Positions 1 through 5,885 of a stretch of 11,204 bases of DNA are shown here, one piece after another. The DNA lies in assembly GCA_007127575.1 (NCBI GenBank), contig SKZC01000218.1, positions 1 through 11,204 on the forward strand, read 5' to 3'. The notes under the pieces were generated by a model. The model did no database searches and was not told the DNA's origin. It was given only the letters and a program-made list of their open reading frames with translations. Position 1 is the first letter of the stretch, and every line of letters starts with the position of its first letter. This stretch comes from Gemmatimonadota bacterium (GTDB lineage Bacteria > Gemmatimonadota > Gemmatimonadetes > Longimicrobiales > Gaopeijiaceae). A program made the position numbers and the translations under genes.

Positions 1-83
1 CGGGAATTCAGAGGAAAACGAACGATGGGTGTCATAAGAGAAAAACTAGGGACCATGAGGGTACGCCGCCACACGTTTCCGCG

Positions 84-100
84 GGCCGGGCCTCCCGGCC
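84..100. other. GC-only hairpin upstream of murB
   Basis: GGCCGGG (84-90) and CCCGGCC (94-100) are perfect 7-bp inverted arms around a 3-base loop, followed at once by GGGCCC. There is no T-run after it, so it is not a classical intrinsic terminator. It could end an upstream transcript or lie in the murB leader. The AT-richer stretch before it (about 31-55) has codons unlike the GC-rich genes and looks non-coding. Confidence 0.35.
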
Positions 101-164
101 GGGCCCAAGCCCAAATACCTTCCCAGCACTCGTCCGGACCAGTTGGACTCGCGATGAACCATGG

Positions 165-172
165 GGAGGTGA
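165..172 (+). promoter_or_regulatory. Strong Shine-Dalgarno that decides the murB start
   Basis: GGAGGTGA is a full anti-16S complement. GGAGG ends 5 nt before the GTG at 175, which is good spacing. The in-frame ATG at 154 lies before this site and has no clear ribosome binding site of its own, so the GTG at 175 is the preferred start. Confidence 0.6.
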
Positions 173-174
173 AG

Positions 175-1122
175 GTGGGGGAACGGTGGCCCCGGCAGGA
201 GTTGGAGCGGCGATTGGGAGCCGGCCGCGTGGAGAGCTCGGTGCCCCTGGCCCCCCTCACCACCTTCGGCATCGGAGGACCGGCGGACCTCCTCTACCGC
301 GCTCGGACGCCCGACGAACTGGAGCGCGCCATCCTTGCGGTCCGGGAGCTGGAGGTTCCGCACTTCCTCCTGGGTCGAGGTGCGAACATCCTGGTGGGAG
401 ATGGAGGGTTTCGGGGAGTGGTGATTCGATCGGAGGTGGGAGGGATCACCTTCCTGGACGAGCACCGGGTTCGGGCCGGCAGCGGGATAGAGACCTTTCC
501 CGACCTCATCCAGGCCTCCGTGAAGCGGGGATTGGGGGGGCTCCATCACTACGTGGGGATCCCGAGTACCGTGGGTGGGGCCATGTGGCAAAACCTCCAC
601 TTTCTGGAGCCGGCCCCGGACCGAAGCCGCACCGTGTTCATCGAGGAGGTGGTGGAGTCGGCGGAGATCCTCACGGAGGAGGGCCGGCGGGACACCGTAG
701 GGGTGGACTACTTCGAGTTCGGATACGATACCTCCATCCTCCACCACCGAAACGACGTGGTCCTTACCGTCACATTCCGCCTGACCCCCCTTCCCGGAGA
801 GGAGCTGCGGCGCGTGATCCGGGAAAACCTGGCGTGGAGGGAGGAGCGGCACCCGGACCTGTGGCTCTACCCATGCGCCGGATCCATCTTCCAGAAGCAC
901 GAGGGTGTAGGAGCCGGTCGCCTCATCGACCGCTGCGGGCTCAAGGGGCGGGTTCACGGGGACGCCCAGATCTTTCACAAGCACGCCAACATCATCGTGA
1001 ACCTGGGGGGGGCCTCCGCCGACGACGTCCGTCGGCTCATGGAGGTGGCACAGGAGGCAGTCCTCCGGGAATTCGACGTGGAGCTGGTCCCGGAGATCAC
1101 CCTGGTGGGCGAATTCTCCTAA
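175..1122 (+). CDS. murB: UDP-N-acetylenolpyruvoylglucosamine reductase (MurB)
   Basis: This cytoplasmic FAD enzyme reduces UDP-GlcNAc-enolpyruvate to UDP-MurNAc with NADPH, the second committed step of peptidoglycan synthesis. With the GTG start the product has 315 residues. VPLAPLTTFGIGGPAD (23-38) is the usual MurB opening, and LGRGANILVGDGGFRG (66-81) and GIPSTVGGA (128-136) are FAD-domain motifs. GSIF carries the expected catalytic Ser (S237), GAGRLIDRCGLKG follows (246-258), and PEITLVGEF carries the expected Glu (E307). Two departures stand out. The usual NAGAxG after GIPxTVGGA is replaced by a longer LHFLEPAPDRSRT stretch (141-153). The usual FGYRxS reads FGYDTS (182-187), so the substrate-binding Arg is Asp185. 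In-frame starts at 154 and 25 are possible, but the extra residues from 25 are not MurB-like. The gene converges on the hydrolase gene. The family call is secure; the start is less so. Confidence 0.93.
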   Translation: MGERWPRQELERRLGAGRVESSVPLAPLTTFGIGGPADLLYRARTPDELERAILAVRELEVPHFLLGRGANILVGDGGFRGVVIRSEVGGITFLDEHRVRAGSGIETFPDLIQASVKRGLGGLHHYVGIPSTVGGAMWQNLHFLEPAPDRSRTVFIEEVVESAEILTEEGRRDTVGVDYFEFGYDTSILHHRNDVVLTVTFRLTPLPGEELRRVIRENLAWREERHPDLWLYPCAGSIFQKHEGVGAGRLIDRCGLKGRVHGDAQIFHKHANIIVNLGGASADDVRRLMEVAQEAVLREFDVELVPEITLVGEFS

Positions 1123-1140
1123 GGCCGCCCCGGGGGGCCT
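1122..1140. terminator. Possible shared terminator hairpin between convergent genes
   Basis: AGGCC (1122-1126) and GGCCT (1136-1140) form an inverted repeat with further C/G pairing inside (1128-1129 with 1133-1134). It begins on the last base of the murB stop, in the 35-bp gap before the end of the convergent hydrolase gene. There is no T-tract on either side, so it is at best a weak or factor-assisted bidirectional terminator. Confidence 0.3.
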
Positions 1141-1157
1141 GGACGTGGAACCCGCTC

Positions 1158-1850
1158 CTACACGAGCTCCTTGAGGACCGCTCGGCTCAACCGGTGGCCG
1201 CCGCCGTGCGTGCGCACCTCCACGGGGATGGCCAACCCCTCGAGACGCGCCTCGTCTAGCGCCTCCCGGTCCGGGTCCCGACGGGGATCTTCCCGTCCCC
1301 GCACGAAGGTGACGCCGCATCCCCGCAGGATGGATCCGCGCTCCTCCAGCGGAAGGTCCTCCGGGAGGTCGGCCCCCCAAAGCACCAGGCGATGGGGCCG
1401 AACCCCACCCATGAAAACCCACCGGGCTGCGGTGTGTCCTCCCTGAGAGAACCCCAGGACGATCCGGGACGTCGCTTCGGATGTCAGCCCCTTTCCCCCT
1501 TCCACGACCCCTTGGAGCCGGTCGAGGTATCGGACGTAGTCCCGGATCTCCGCCTCCCGGTCCTCCCGGGTCATCCAACTGGCGCCCACCGGATCTTCCT
1601 CTCCATGCCGGCGGTTTCCAGGGGCTTGGTAGAAGCGGGAAAGGGCTTCGGCAGCCACCACCATCCGCTCCGGAGACTGAATGACCCGGAAGGGGCGAAT
1701 GAAGTCCAGGGCACTTTGTCCATAGCCGTGGAGGACGTACCAGAGCTGCTCTATCGACTTCCCTCCTCCCCCCTGGCAGGCGAACCGTGCGGTGCGCGGC
1801 ACCTCCAGGTGCCCCAGCCGAAGCCCCCCGTCATCCGGGGGCGCGTTCAT
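1158..1850 (-). CDS. Alpha/beta hydrolase, phospholipase/carboxylesterase-like
   Basis: The product has 230 residues and no signal peptide, so it is probably a cytoplasmic serine esterase. The fold's landmarks are in order: LHGYGQS (40-46) at the oxyanion position, the nucleophile elbow GFSQGG (133-138, Ser135), an acid in VRGREDP (183-189, probably Asp188) and a C-terminal GGGH (216-219, His219). Length and layout fit the carboxylesterase/phospholipase family (Abhydrolase_2 type). Residues 75-100, before a helix ending in YLDRLQ, are polar and charged and may form a lid or cap. The ATG is chosen because it overlaps the stop of the upstream membrane gene frame as ATGA, which suggests translational coupling. 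There is no strong Shine-Dalgarno. The frame stays open upstream to 2201, but those residues are antisense-like filler. The substrate cannot be told from the sequence. Confidence 0.85.
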   Translation of the reverse strand: MNAPPDDGGLRLGHLEVPRTARFACQGGGGKSIEQLWYVLHGYGQSALDFIRPFRVIQSPERMVVAAEALSRFYQAPGNRRHGEEDPVGASWMTREDREAEIRDYVRYLDRLQGVVEGGKGLTSEATSRIVLGFSQGGHTAARWVFMGGVRPHRLVLWGADLPEDLPLEERGSILRGCGVTFVRGREDPRRDPDREALDEARLEGLAIPVEVRTHGGGHRLSRAVLKELV

Positions 1851-2023
1851 GATTCCAACCCGGTGACCGGGGGCTGGCCCGTGACCCACCACCAGACGGT
1901 CCAGGCCAGGAAGCCACCGTGAACGGCGAGGAATAGGTAGAGGGCGATTCTGGGACCTCGAGCCGACTCCAACTTCAAGTTCCAGAGGATGAGCCCCACG
2001 GGCAGGAGGAGAACCCACCCCAG
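1847..2023 (-). pseudogene. In-frame continuation of the membrane protein after TAG
   Basis: Directly after the TAG the frame stays open for 58 codons and ends in TGA at 1847-1849. It completes the interrupted second helix (LGWVLLLPVGLILW), gives a basic/polar loop (NLKLESARGPR) and then a third helix rich in aromatic residues (ALYLFLAVHGGFLAWTVWWW). Two signs show that this was coding: the hydrophobic pattern continues exactly across the stop, and the terminal TGA overlaps the next gene's ATG as ATGA. There is no good restart codon with a ribosome binding site at the break. Confidence 0.65.
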
Positions 2024-2296
2024 CTAGGGAAGGACGTACTGAGCGATGAGGGGAAAGGGATCCAGAAATACGGAAGGCCCCTCCAGAACCCCTGTCCGGC
2101 GCAGAAGCCACCGGAGAGCCAGAGGCAGCAACACCATGCCCAGGGGCGCCACAAGGAGCCCGTTGAGGAAGAAGACGTAGCCCCGTCGCGTCTCGATCCA
2201 CTGCTCGTCCGCTGAGTCCAGCCCCTCTCCGTCCGTCCCCCTCGGATCGGTTCTGAATTCCTTCTGCGCGCCTCTGCCTGCATCTTCCATCACCAT
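2024..2296 (-). CDS. Small membrane protein, ORF cut short by an in-frame TAG
   Basis: As it stands this frame gives 90 residues from the ATG at 2296 (or 88 from the ATG at 2290). A GGAGG-rich stretch (GGGGGGAGGGTGAGGTC) lies just upstream. Residues 1-39 are polar and acidic. Residues about 40-64 form a clear transmembrane helix ending in RWLLRR. A second hydrophobic segment starts at about 83 (LIAQYVLP) and is cut by TAG at 2024-2026. The same frame then runs on for 58 more hydrophobic residues to a TGA at 1847-1849 that overlaps the hydrolase ATG, so the ancestral gene was almost certainly 149 residues with three membrane helices. I do not recognise a family. It is probably a pseudogene, a fresh nonsense mutation or a base-call error, with readthrough the less likely option. 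Confidence 0.6.
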   Translation of the reverse strand: MVMEDAGRGAQKEFRTDPRGTDGEGLDSADEQWIETRRGYVFFLNGLLVAPLGMVLLPLALRWLLRRTGVLEGPSVFLDPFPLIAQYVLP

Positions 2297-2361
2297 GACC
2301 TCACCCTCCCCCCTCCGTCGTGGATGTGCTCGGCGCACCGGTTCCCTCTCGGGATCTCACT

Positions 2362-2390
2362 TTGACATGGGGCCCGCCGCACCCTACCGT
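2362..2390 (+). promoter_or_regulatory. Likely sigma-70 type promoter of the cupin gene
   Basis: A perfect TTGACA (2362-2367) is followed, after a 17-bp spacer, by TACCGT (2385-2390), which matches 3 of 6 bases of the -10 consensus. It lies about 70 bp before the cupin ATG in a gap between divergent genes. The -10 overlaps the dyad at 2377-2405. Confidence 0.5.
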
Positions 2391-2405
2391 GAAGCCAGGG
2401 TGCGG
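2377..2405. promoter_or_regulatory. Perfect 9-bp dyad over the cupin promoter, possible operator
   Basis: CCGCACCCT (2377-2385) and AGGGTGCGG (2397-2405) are exact inverted copies separated by 11 bp, so the arm centres lie 20 bp apart, about two helical turns. The dyad covers the -10 box and the expected transcription start, a common place for a repressor site. A hairpin at the RNA 5' end is the alternative reading. Confidence 0.4.
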
Positions 2406-2459
2406 TCCCCCGGAAGCGGATCCGACACTCCTCCCGTAGACCCCCTTTCGGAGCTGACC

Positions 2460-2828
2460 ATGCCTTCCCTTACTCGTCCTCTCACGGGTCCCCACCTCAC
2501 CTTTCGGCTCAACGACCAACTTCAGGAGCTTCGCCGGGATGAGGCGTATCGCCGGAGCGGCCGAACGGGTCGAACGCTGGCGAAGCACGGCCCTCTCCGC
2601 ATCACCCTCACCGTGCTCGGGGAGGGTGTAGAGGTGGGAACCCATCACGCCGAGGCCCCTATGACGCTCCAGGTCCTGGAGGGGCGCCTCCGGTACCGCG
2701 TGGATGAGGGCCGATTCGAGATCGGGGAAGGCGAGGTACTCTACTTCGGACCCGGTCACGCCCGAGACATCAAGGCTCTGGAGGACACGGCCCTTCTCCT
2801 CACCATCGCCGGAAAAGACGAGGCATAG
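2460..2828 (+). CDS. Single-domain cupin protein
   Basis: The product has 122 residues and is probably cytoplasmic. The N-terminal 45 residues are helical and basic, followed by one conserved cupin barrel. The first motif region reads EVGTHHAEAPMTLQVLEGRL (58-77), with two adjacent His (62, 63), and the second reads GEGEVLYFGPGHARDI (89-104), with PGH at 98-100. The first motif lacks the usual HxHxxxE ligand set, so metal binding is uncertain. That pattern is common in small stand-alone cupins of unknown role. The ATG has GGAG 6 nt upstream (2450-2453). The frame is open to 2295 but those residues are not cupin-like. The gene stands alone between divergent and convergent neighbours and has its own promoter. 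The fold is clear; the ligand is not predictable. Confidence 0.85.
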   Translation: MPSLTRPLTGPHLTFRLNDQLQELRRDEAYRRSGRTGRTLAKHGPLRITLTVLGEGVEVGTHHAEAPMTLQVLEGRLRYRVDEGRFEIGEGEVLYFGPGHARDIKALEDTALLLTIAGKDEA

Positions 2829-2846
2829 GGACCCGTCCAACACCCT

Positions 2847-4268
2847 TCAGCCCGCCCCTTCGGCGGACACATCCTTCACCCCTTGCGTCCCGACCCGGGT
2901 GAGGTGACCTCCTCCTACCTCCACCCTCTCCAACGAGCTGGAGAATCGGAACCAGATCCGGACCAGGAGGAGCGCTGCCACCACGGCCAAGCCCGCCGCA
3001 AGTCCCCACCAGAGTCCCTGGGCTCCGCGTCCCAACTGGAACGCCAGGAGGGCCCCCACCGGAATACCGACACCCCAGAAGCCCACCACGTTCAAAACCA
3101 TGGGAAGCCGCGTATCTCCCACTCCACGTAGAACCCCGGCAGCCACCACCTGGAGCCCGTCCGACACCTGGAAGAGGCCCGCAATGGGGATGAGGGCGGC
3201 GGCCAAGGCCATCACCGTCGGCTCGTTGGTATAGACCCGGGCCAGGAGTCCCGGAAGCCCCAGAAACACGAGGGCCGTGGTTCCCATGACGGCAAGGCCC
3301 GTGAAGAGCGACGCGCCTGCCGCGCGCCGGGCCCGGGCTGGGTCTCCCTCCCCCACGGCTCGGCCCACCAGAACCGCCGCGGCTCCCGAAATCCCTACAG
3401 GGACCATGAACGCGGTGGCGGCCAGGTTCAAGGCCACCTGATGGCCTGCCATGGCGGTGGTTCCCAACCAGCCCATCATGAGCCCCGTGAAGGCGAAGGC
3501 ACCGAACTCCATCTGAAAGTGGATGCCGATGGGTGCGCCAACGGACAACATTCTGGCGTACGCACGACGCCGGAACACCTCCGTCTCCACCCGGCGGAGG
3601 TGCGCCCGAAGGAGGGGCCACGCCCCGGCCAGAAGCACTGCTGCCATGAACCACCTGGAGAAGCTGGTAGCCAGTGAGGAACCCACCGCACCCAGAGGGG
3701 GGACCCCGAGGTTACCGTAGATCAGTACCCAGTTCAGGAGGAGGTTCACCCCATTGGCCACAACGATGGTCATGACGATGGGTCGAAGCCGTCCCATGGC
3801 CTGAAGGCTTTGTCGAAAGACCACGAAGAGGAAAAAGGGAAGCACCCCGGGGATGGCCGCCCAGGCGTAGGACCGGGCAATGGGAACCACATCCTCCGGC
3901 TGGCGGAGCAGATGGAACACCCACCCTGCGGGAAGGAGGAGAAGGCTGGACACCACAGCCAGCCCGGCGGCCAGGACCAGGCCTCTCTGGACATTTCGCG
4001 TCACCGCCCCCCGGTCTCCGGCGCCCACGGCCTGTGAAACCAGGGGATCCAGGGACATGAGAAGTCCCATCCCGAAGGTTGTGACGATGAAGAAATAGAG
4101 GTTCCCCAGAGACACGGCGGCCAGATCCGGGGGCGAGGTGCGGCCCACCATGACGGTGTCGGCGATGCCCATGGTCACCAACCCGAGCTGCACGGTGACC
4201 ACCGGCACGGCCAGGAGGACCAGGTCGTTGAAGTCCTCTTTCCGGGGGAGAAAGGAGGAGGGGTTCAC
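2847..4268 (-). CDS. MATE family multidrug/cation efflux transporter (NorM-like)
   Basis: This inner-membrane antiporter of 473 residues has 12 predicted helices in two homologous halves. It would export cationic or aromatic compounds in exchange for Na+ or H+. The N-half signature GIADTVMVG lies at 34-42 and the C-half signature MAGHQVALN at 273-281, followed by FMVPVGISGAAA (287-298). Three acidic residues fall where NorM of Vibrio cholerae has its functional Asp36, Glu255 and Asp371: Asp37, Glu254 (MEFGAF) and Asp370 (VSDGLQ). The start is a GTG, 5 bp after the stop of the DUF2203 gene, with only a weak Shine-Dalgarno, so it is probably translated by coupling. It is the last gene of the proC operon and converges on the cupin gene with an 18-bp gap. 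The actual substrate is unknown. Confidence 0.95.
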   Translation of the reverse strand: MNPSSFLPRKEDFNDLVLLAVPVVTVQLGLVTMGIADTVMVGRTSPPDLAAVSLGNLYFFIVTTFGMGLLMSLDPLVSQAVGAGDRGAVTRNVQRGLVLAAGLAVVSSLLLLPAGWVFHLLRQPEDVVPIARSYAWAAIPGVLPFFLFVVFRQSLQAMGRLRPIVMTIVVANGVNLLLNWVLIYGNLGVPPLGAVGSSLATSFSRWFMAAVLLAGAWPLLRAHLRRVETEVFRRRAYARMLSVGAPIGIHFQMEFGAFAFTGLMMGWLGTTAMAGHQVALNLAATAFMVPVGISGAAAVLVGRAVGEGDPARARRAAGASLFTGLAVMGTTALVFLGLPGLLARVYTNEPTVMALAAALIPIAGLFQVSDGLQVVAAGVLRGVGDTRLPMVLNVVGFWGVGIPVGALLAFQLGRGAQGLWWGLAAGLAVVAALLLVRIWFRFSSSLERVEVGGGHLTRVGTQGVKDVSAEGAG

Positions 4269-4273
4269 CCCCG

Positions 4274-4783
4274 TCAGGTCCGGCCAGGAGGGGGAGAGGG
4301 TCCCTCCGAGGGGTCCTCCGACGGGGGTGCGTCGGGTCCCCGTCCCATCTCCAAGGCCTGCTCATGAGTGAGGCGCCGGCGCCCCCGGAAGCCCGCTTGG
4401 AGCTCGTGCCAGGCAACGATCCTCGGCTCTCCCCGGCGCCAACAGAGAAAGACCCATCGACCCCGGTACGTGGTGGGGAAATCCAGAAGCCCGTGTTCCA
4501 GCGCCCCTGGCGGAAACCGGATTCCCCGGTCCAGGATTTCCTTCCGGATGAGGCCCTCCAACTGGTGGGTGGCCGCGTCAACCGCCCCTTGGAGCTGAAG
4601 GTACTCCCTACGGTCCGGGTTCTCCTGATCTTCCAGGGCGTCCCCCCAGAGCACGTCCAGGATCTTCAGACGGTCCCGGTCCTGGCGAAGTCGCTGCCGA
4701 AGCCCGTCCACCGTCCGGAAGACCTCCTCCATTTCTCCCAGGAGGGCGTTGGCCTCGTCCACCGTGAAGGCCTTCCTGGCCAC
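4274..4783 (-). CDS. DUF2203 family protein
   Basis: The product has 169 residues and is soluble. Residues 6-15 (FTVDEANALL) are the typical DUF2203 opening. A long charged helix follows (about 16-85), probably coiled coil. Then comes the conserved core: GLLDFPTTYRGRWVFLCW (98-115), RRGEPRIVAWHELQAGFRGR (116-135). This matches the family pattern of GLVDFP, LCWxxGE and WHExxxGF. The last 20 residues are a low-complexity Pro/Ser/Glu tail that is probably disordered. The start is GTG with a poor ribosome site, 8 bp after the proC stop. The function of the family is not known. The conserved Cys, Trp, Glu and His look like a binding or catalytic site, but that is inference. Confidence 0.9.
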   Translation of the reverse strand: MARKAFTVDEANALLGEMEEVFRTVDGLRQRLRQDRDRLKILDVLWGDALEDQENPDRREYLQLQGAVDAATHQLEGLIRKEILDRGIRFPPGALEHGLLDFPTTYRGRWVFLCWRRGEPRIVAWHELQAGFRGRRRLTHEQALEMGRGPDAPPSEDPSEGPSPPPGRT

Positions 4784-4791
4784 GGGCCCAG

Positions 4792-5631
4792 TCAGGAGTC
4801 CCCCTCACTCCGGTAGAGGACCGCAGCCCGCCTGGAGGACGTGACGATCCCTCGGATCAGCGCCGAGCTGAAGCCCCGGTTCTCCATGTCGTTGAGCCCG
4901 GCGATGGTACAGCCGTTGGGCGTAGTCACCTTGTCGATCTCCGTCTCCGGATGACTTTGGTTGGCCAGGAGGAGCTCCGCCGCCCCCTTGGCCGTCTGAG
5001 CCGCCATCTGTATCGCCTCGTCGGCGTGGAATCCGATTTCGTTGCCGCCCTGGGCGGCGGCTCGGATGGCACGGAGGAAGAAGGCGATGCCGCAGGCGCA
5101 GAGGGCAGTGGCCGGGCTCATCTGTTCCTCTTCGATCCGGATGGTCTCCCCCACCCCTCCGAACACTTCCTCCACCACGTCCAAGGCCCGCTCCGAGATG
5201 GGGTCCGCCGCCAGGCAGGTCATGGACTCGCGGATCTGGACCCCGAGATTCGGCATAGCCCGGACCACCGGAATCCGCTCGCCGACCCGGGCCCGGATCG
5301 CCTTGATGGAAGCTCCGGAGGTGGTGGAGACCAGGACATGTCTCTCTGGATCCAGTTCCGGAGCGATCTCGTCCAGCAGCACGTCCAACTGCTGCGGAAG
5401 CACGCACACGATGATCACATCGGACTCCCGTACCGCCTCTCGGTTGTCCGACCCTACCGGGTGGCCTTGCTCCGCCAGCTCATTCAGGTATCCCACGTGG
5501 CGACGAGTCACCCGCACCCTACCCGGCGGGAACCGGCTGGACCGCACCACGCCCCGGGCGATGGCCACGCCCAGGTGTCCTCCGCCCAGGATCGCTAGCC
5601 TGGTCTCCTTCCCTTCCTTCGCTTCGCTCAC
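4792..5631 (-). CDS. proC: Pyrroline-5-carboxylate reductase family protein (ProC)
   Basis: This cytoplasmic enzyme should reduce pyrroline-5-carboxylate to L-proline with NAD(P)H. It has 279 residues, the usual ProC size. A Rossmann motif LAILGGGHLG (12-21) opens the protein, and VVRAMPNLG (122-130) matches the RxMPN motif. The family signature is complete near the C-terminus: KVTTPNGCTIAGLNDME (234-250), followed by GFSSALIRGIVTS (253-265). The substrate-side GSGPAY motif instead reads ACGIAFF (179-185), so its Ser and Pro are changed. I associate this pattern with ProC homologues of the Bacteroidetes, so it may be a clade trait, but activity on another cyclic imine is possible. The GTG start is chosen for AAGGAG (5640-5645) with 8-nt spacing. 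The frame is open to 5802 without ProC-like sequence. It is the first gene of the operon with DUF2203 and MATE. Confidence 0.9.
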   Translation of the reverse strand: MSEAKEGKETRLAILGGGHLGVAIARGVVRSSRFPPGRVRVTRRHVGYLNELAEQGHPVGSDNREAVRESDVIIVCVLPQQLDVLLDEIAPELDPERHVLVSTTSGASIKAIRARVGERIPVVRAMPNLGVQIRESMTCLAADPISERALDVVEEVFGGVGETIRIEEEQMSPATALCACGIAFFLRAIRAAAQGGNEIGFHADEAIQMAAQTAKGAAELLLANQSHPETEIDKVTTPNGCTIAGLNDMENRGFSSALIRGIVTSSRRAAVLYRSEGDS

Positions 5632-5885
5632 TCCTTCGTCTCCTTGCGCGTCGTCCTTCGGTACGAGGCTCCCCGGCCTCGTGGTGGATGTAGGGACCCA
5701 CCCGGGCTCCCTCCGGGGTGTACCCTGCGTCGCCCCGTCGTTCCCGCCGCACTCGCAGGGCGGAACCCGGAGCCTCACTCCGGGAGCCGGCAAGAGGCGC
5801 ACCGGTGGTCCTGGAAGGCAAAGTCGTTCACCTTAGAGAAACCACCGACCATACCCATTCGGACCCATGAGAGGAAGGAGCCGGA
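5632..5885. promoter_or_regulatory. Hairpin-rich gap between divergent proC and nitrilase genes
   Basis: No gene is supported in these 254 bp. They must hold the promoters for both directions, but I see no clear -35/-10 pair. Several exact or near-exact hairpins are present. ACGAGGC (5663-5669) pairs with GCCTCGT (5676-5682). CCCGGAG (5766-5772) pairs with CTCCGGG (5778-5784). CACCCGG (5699-5705) pairs with CCGGGGTG (5713-5720) with one bulge, enclosed by AGGG/CCCT (5692-5695, 5723-5726). TCGT (5651-5654) can pair with ACGA (5663-5666) around a CTTCGG loop, and this excludes the first hairpin. The proximal ones sit 5 nt upstream of the proC ribosome site. Confidence 0.4.

Noticed and set aside
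25..174. N-terminal extension of MurB from the ATG at 25, which has a GAGGA ribosome-like site 9 nt upstream
   Set aside because: The extra residues are not MurB-like, the first codons (ATA, AGA, AAA, CTA) do not fit the codon use of the gene, and a GC hairpin lies within. A much better Shine-Dalgarno precedes the GTG at 175.
46..1578. A 510-codon open frame on the minus strand across murB and the hydrolase gene
   Set aside because: It is rich in Gly, Pro, Arg and His with no domain. It lies antisense to murB, which has clear family motifs, and is the usual result of low stop-codon frequency in GC-rich DNA.
1847..2296. Genome-wide reassignment of TAG as a sense codon
   Set aside because: Several intact genes in the same window (hydrolase, cupin, GNAT, DUF389) end in TAG at the expected length, so TAG works as a normal stop here.
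5632..5802. N-terminal extension of ProC to 5802
   Set aside because: ProC enzymes begin a few residues before the Rossmann motif. The extension is Pro/Arg/Gly filler, and AAGGAG stands at the right distance from the GTG at 5631.
5042..5836. A 264-codon plus-strand open frame opposite proC
   Set aside because: It is antisense to a gene with a complete P5CR signature, is Ser/Arg/Pro rich and has no domain.
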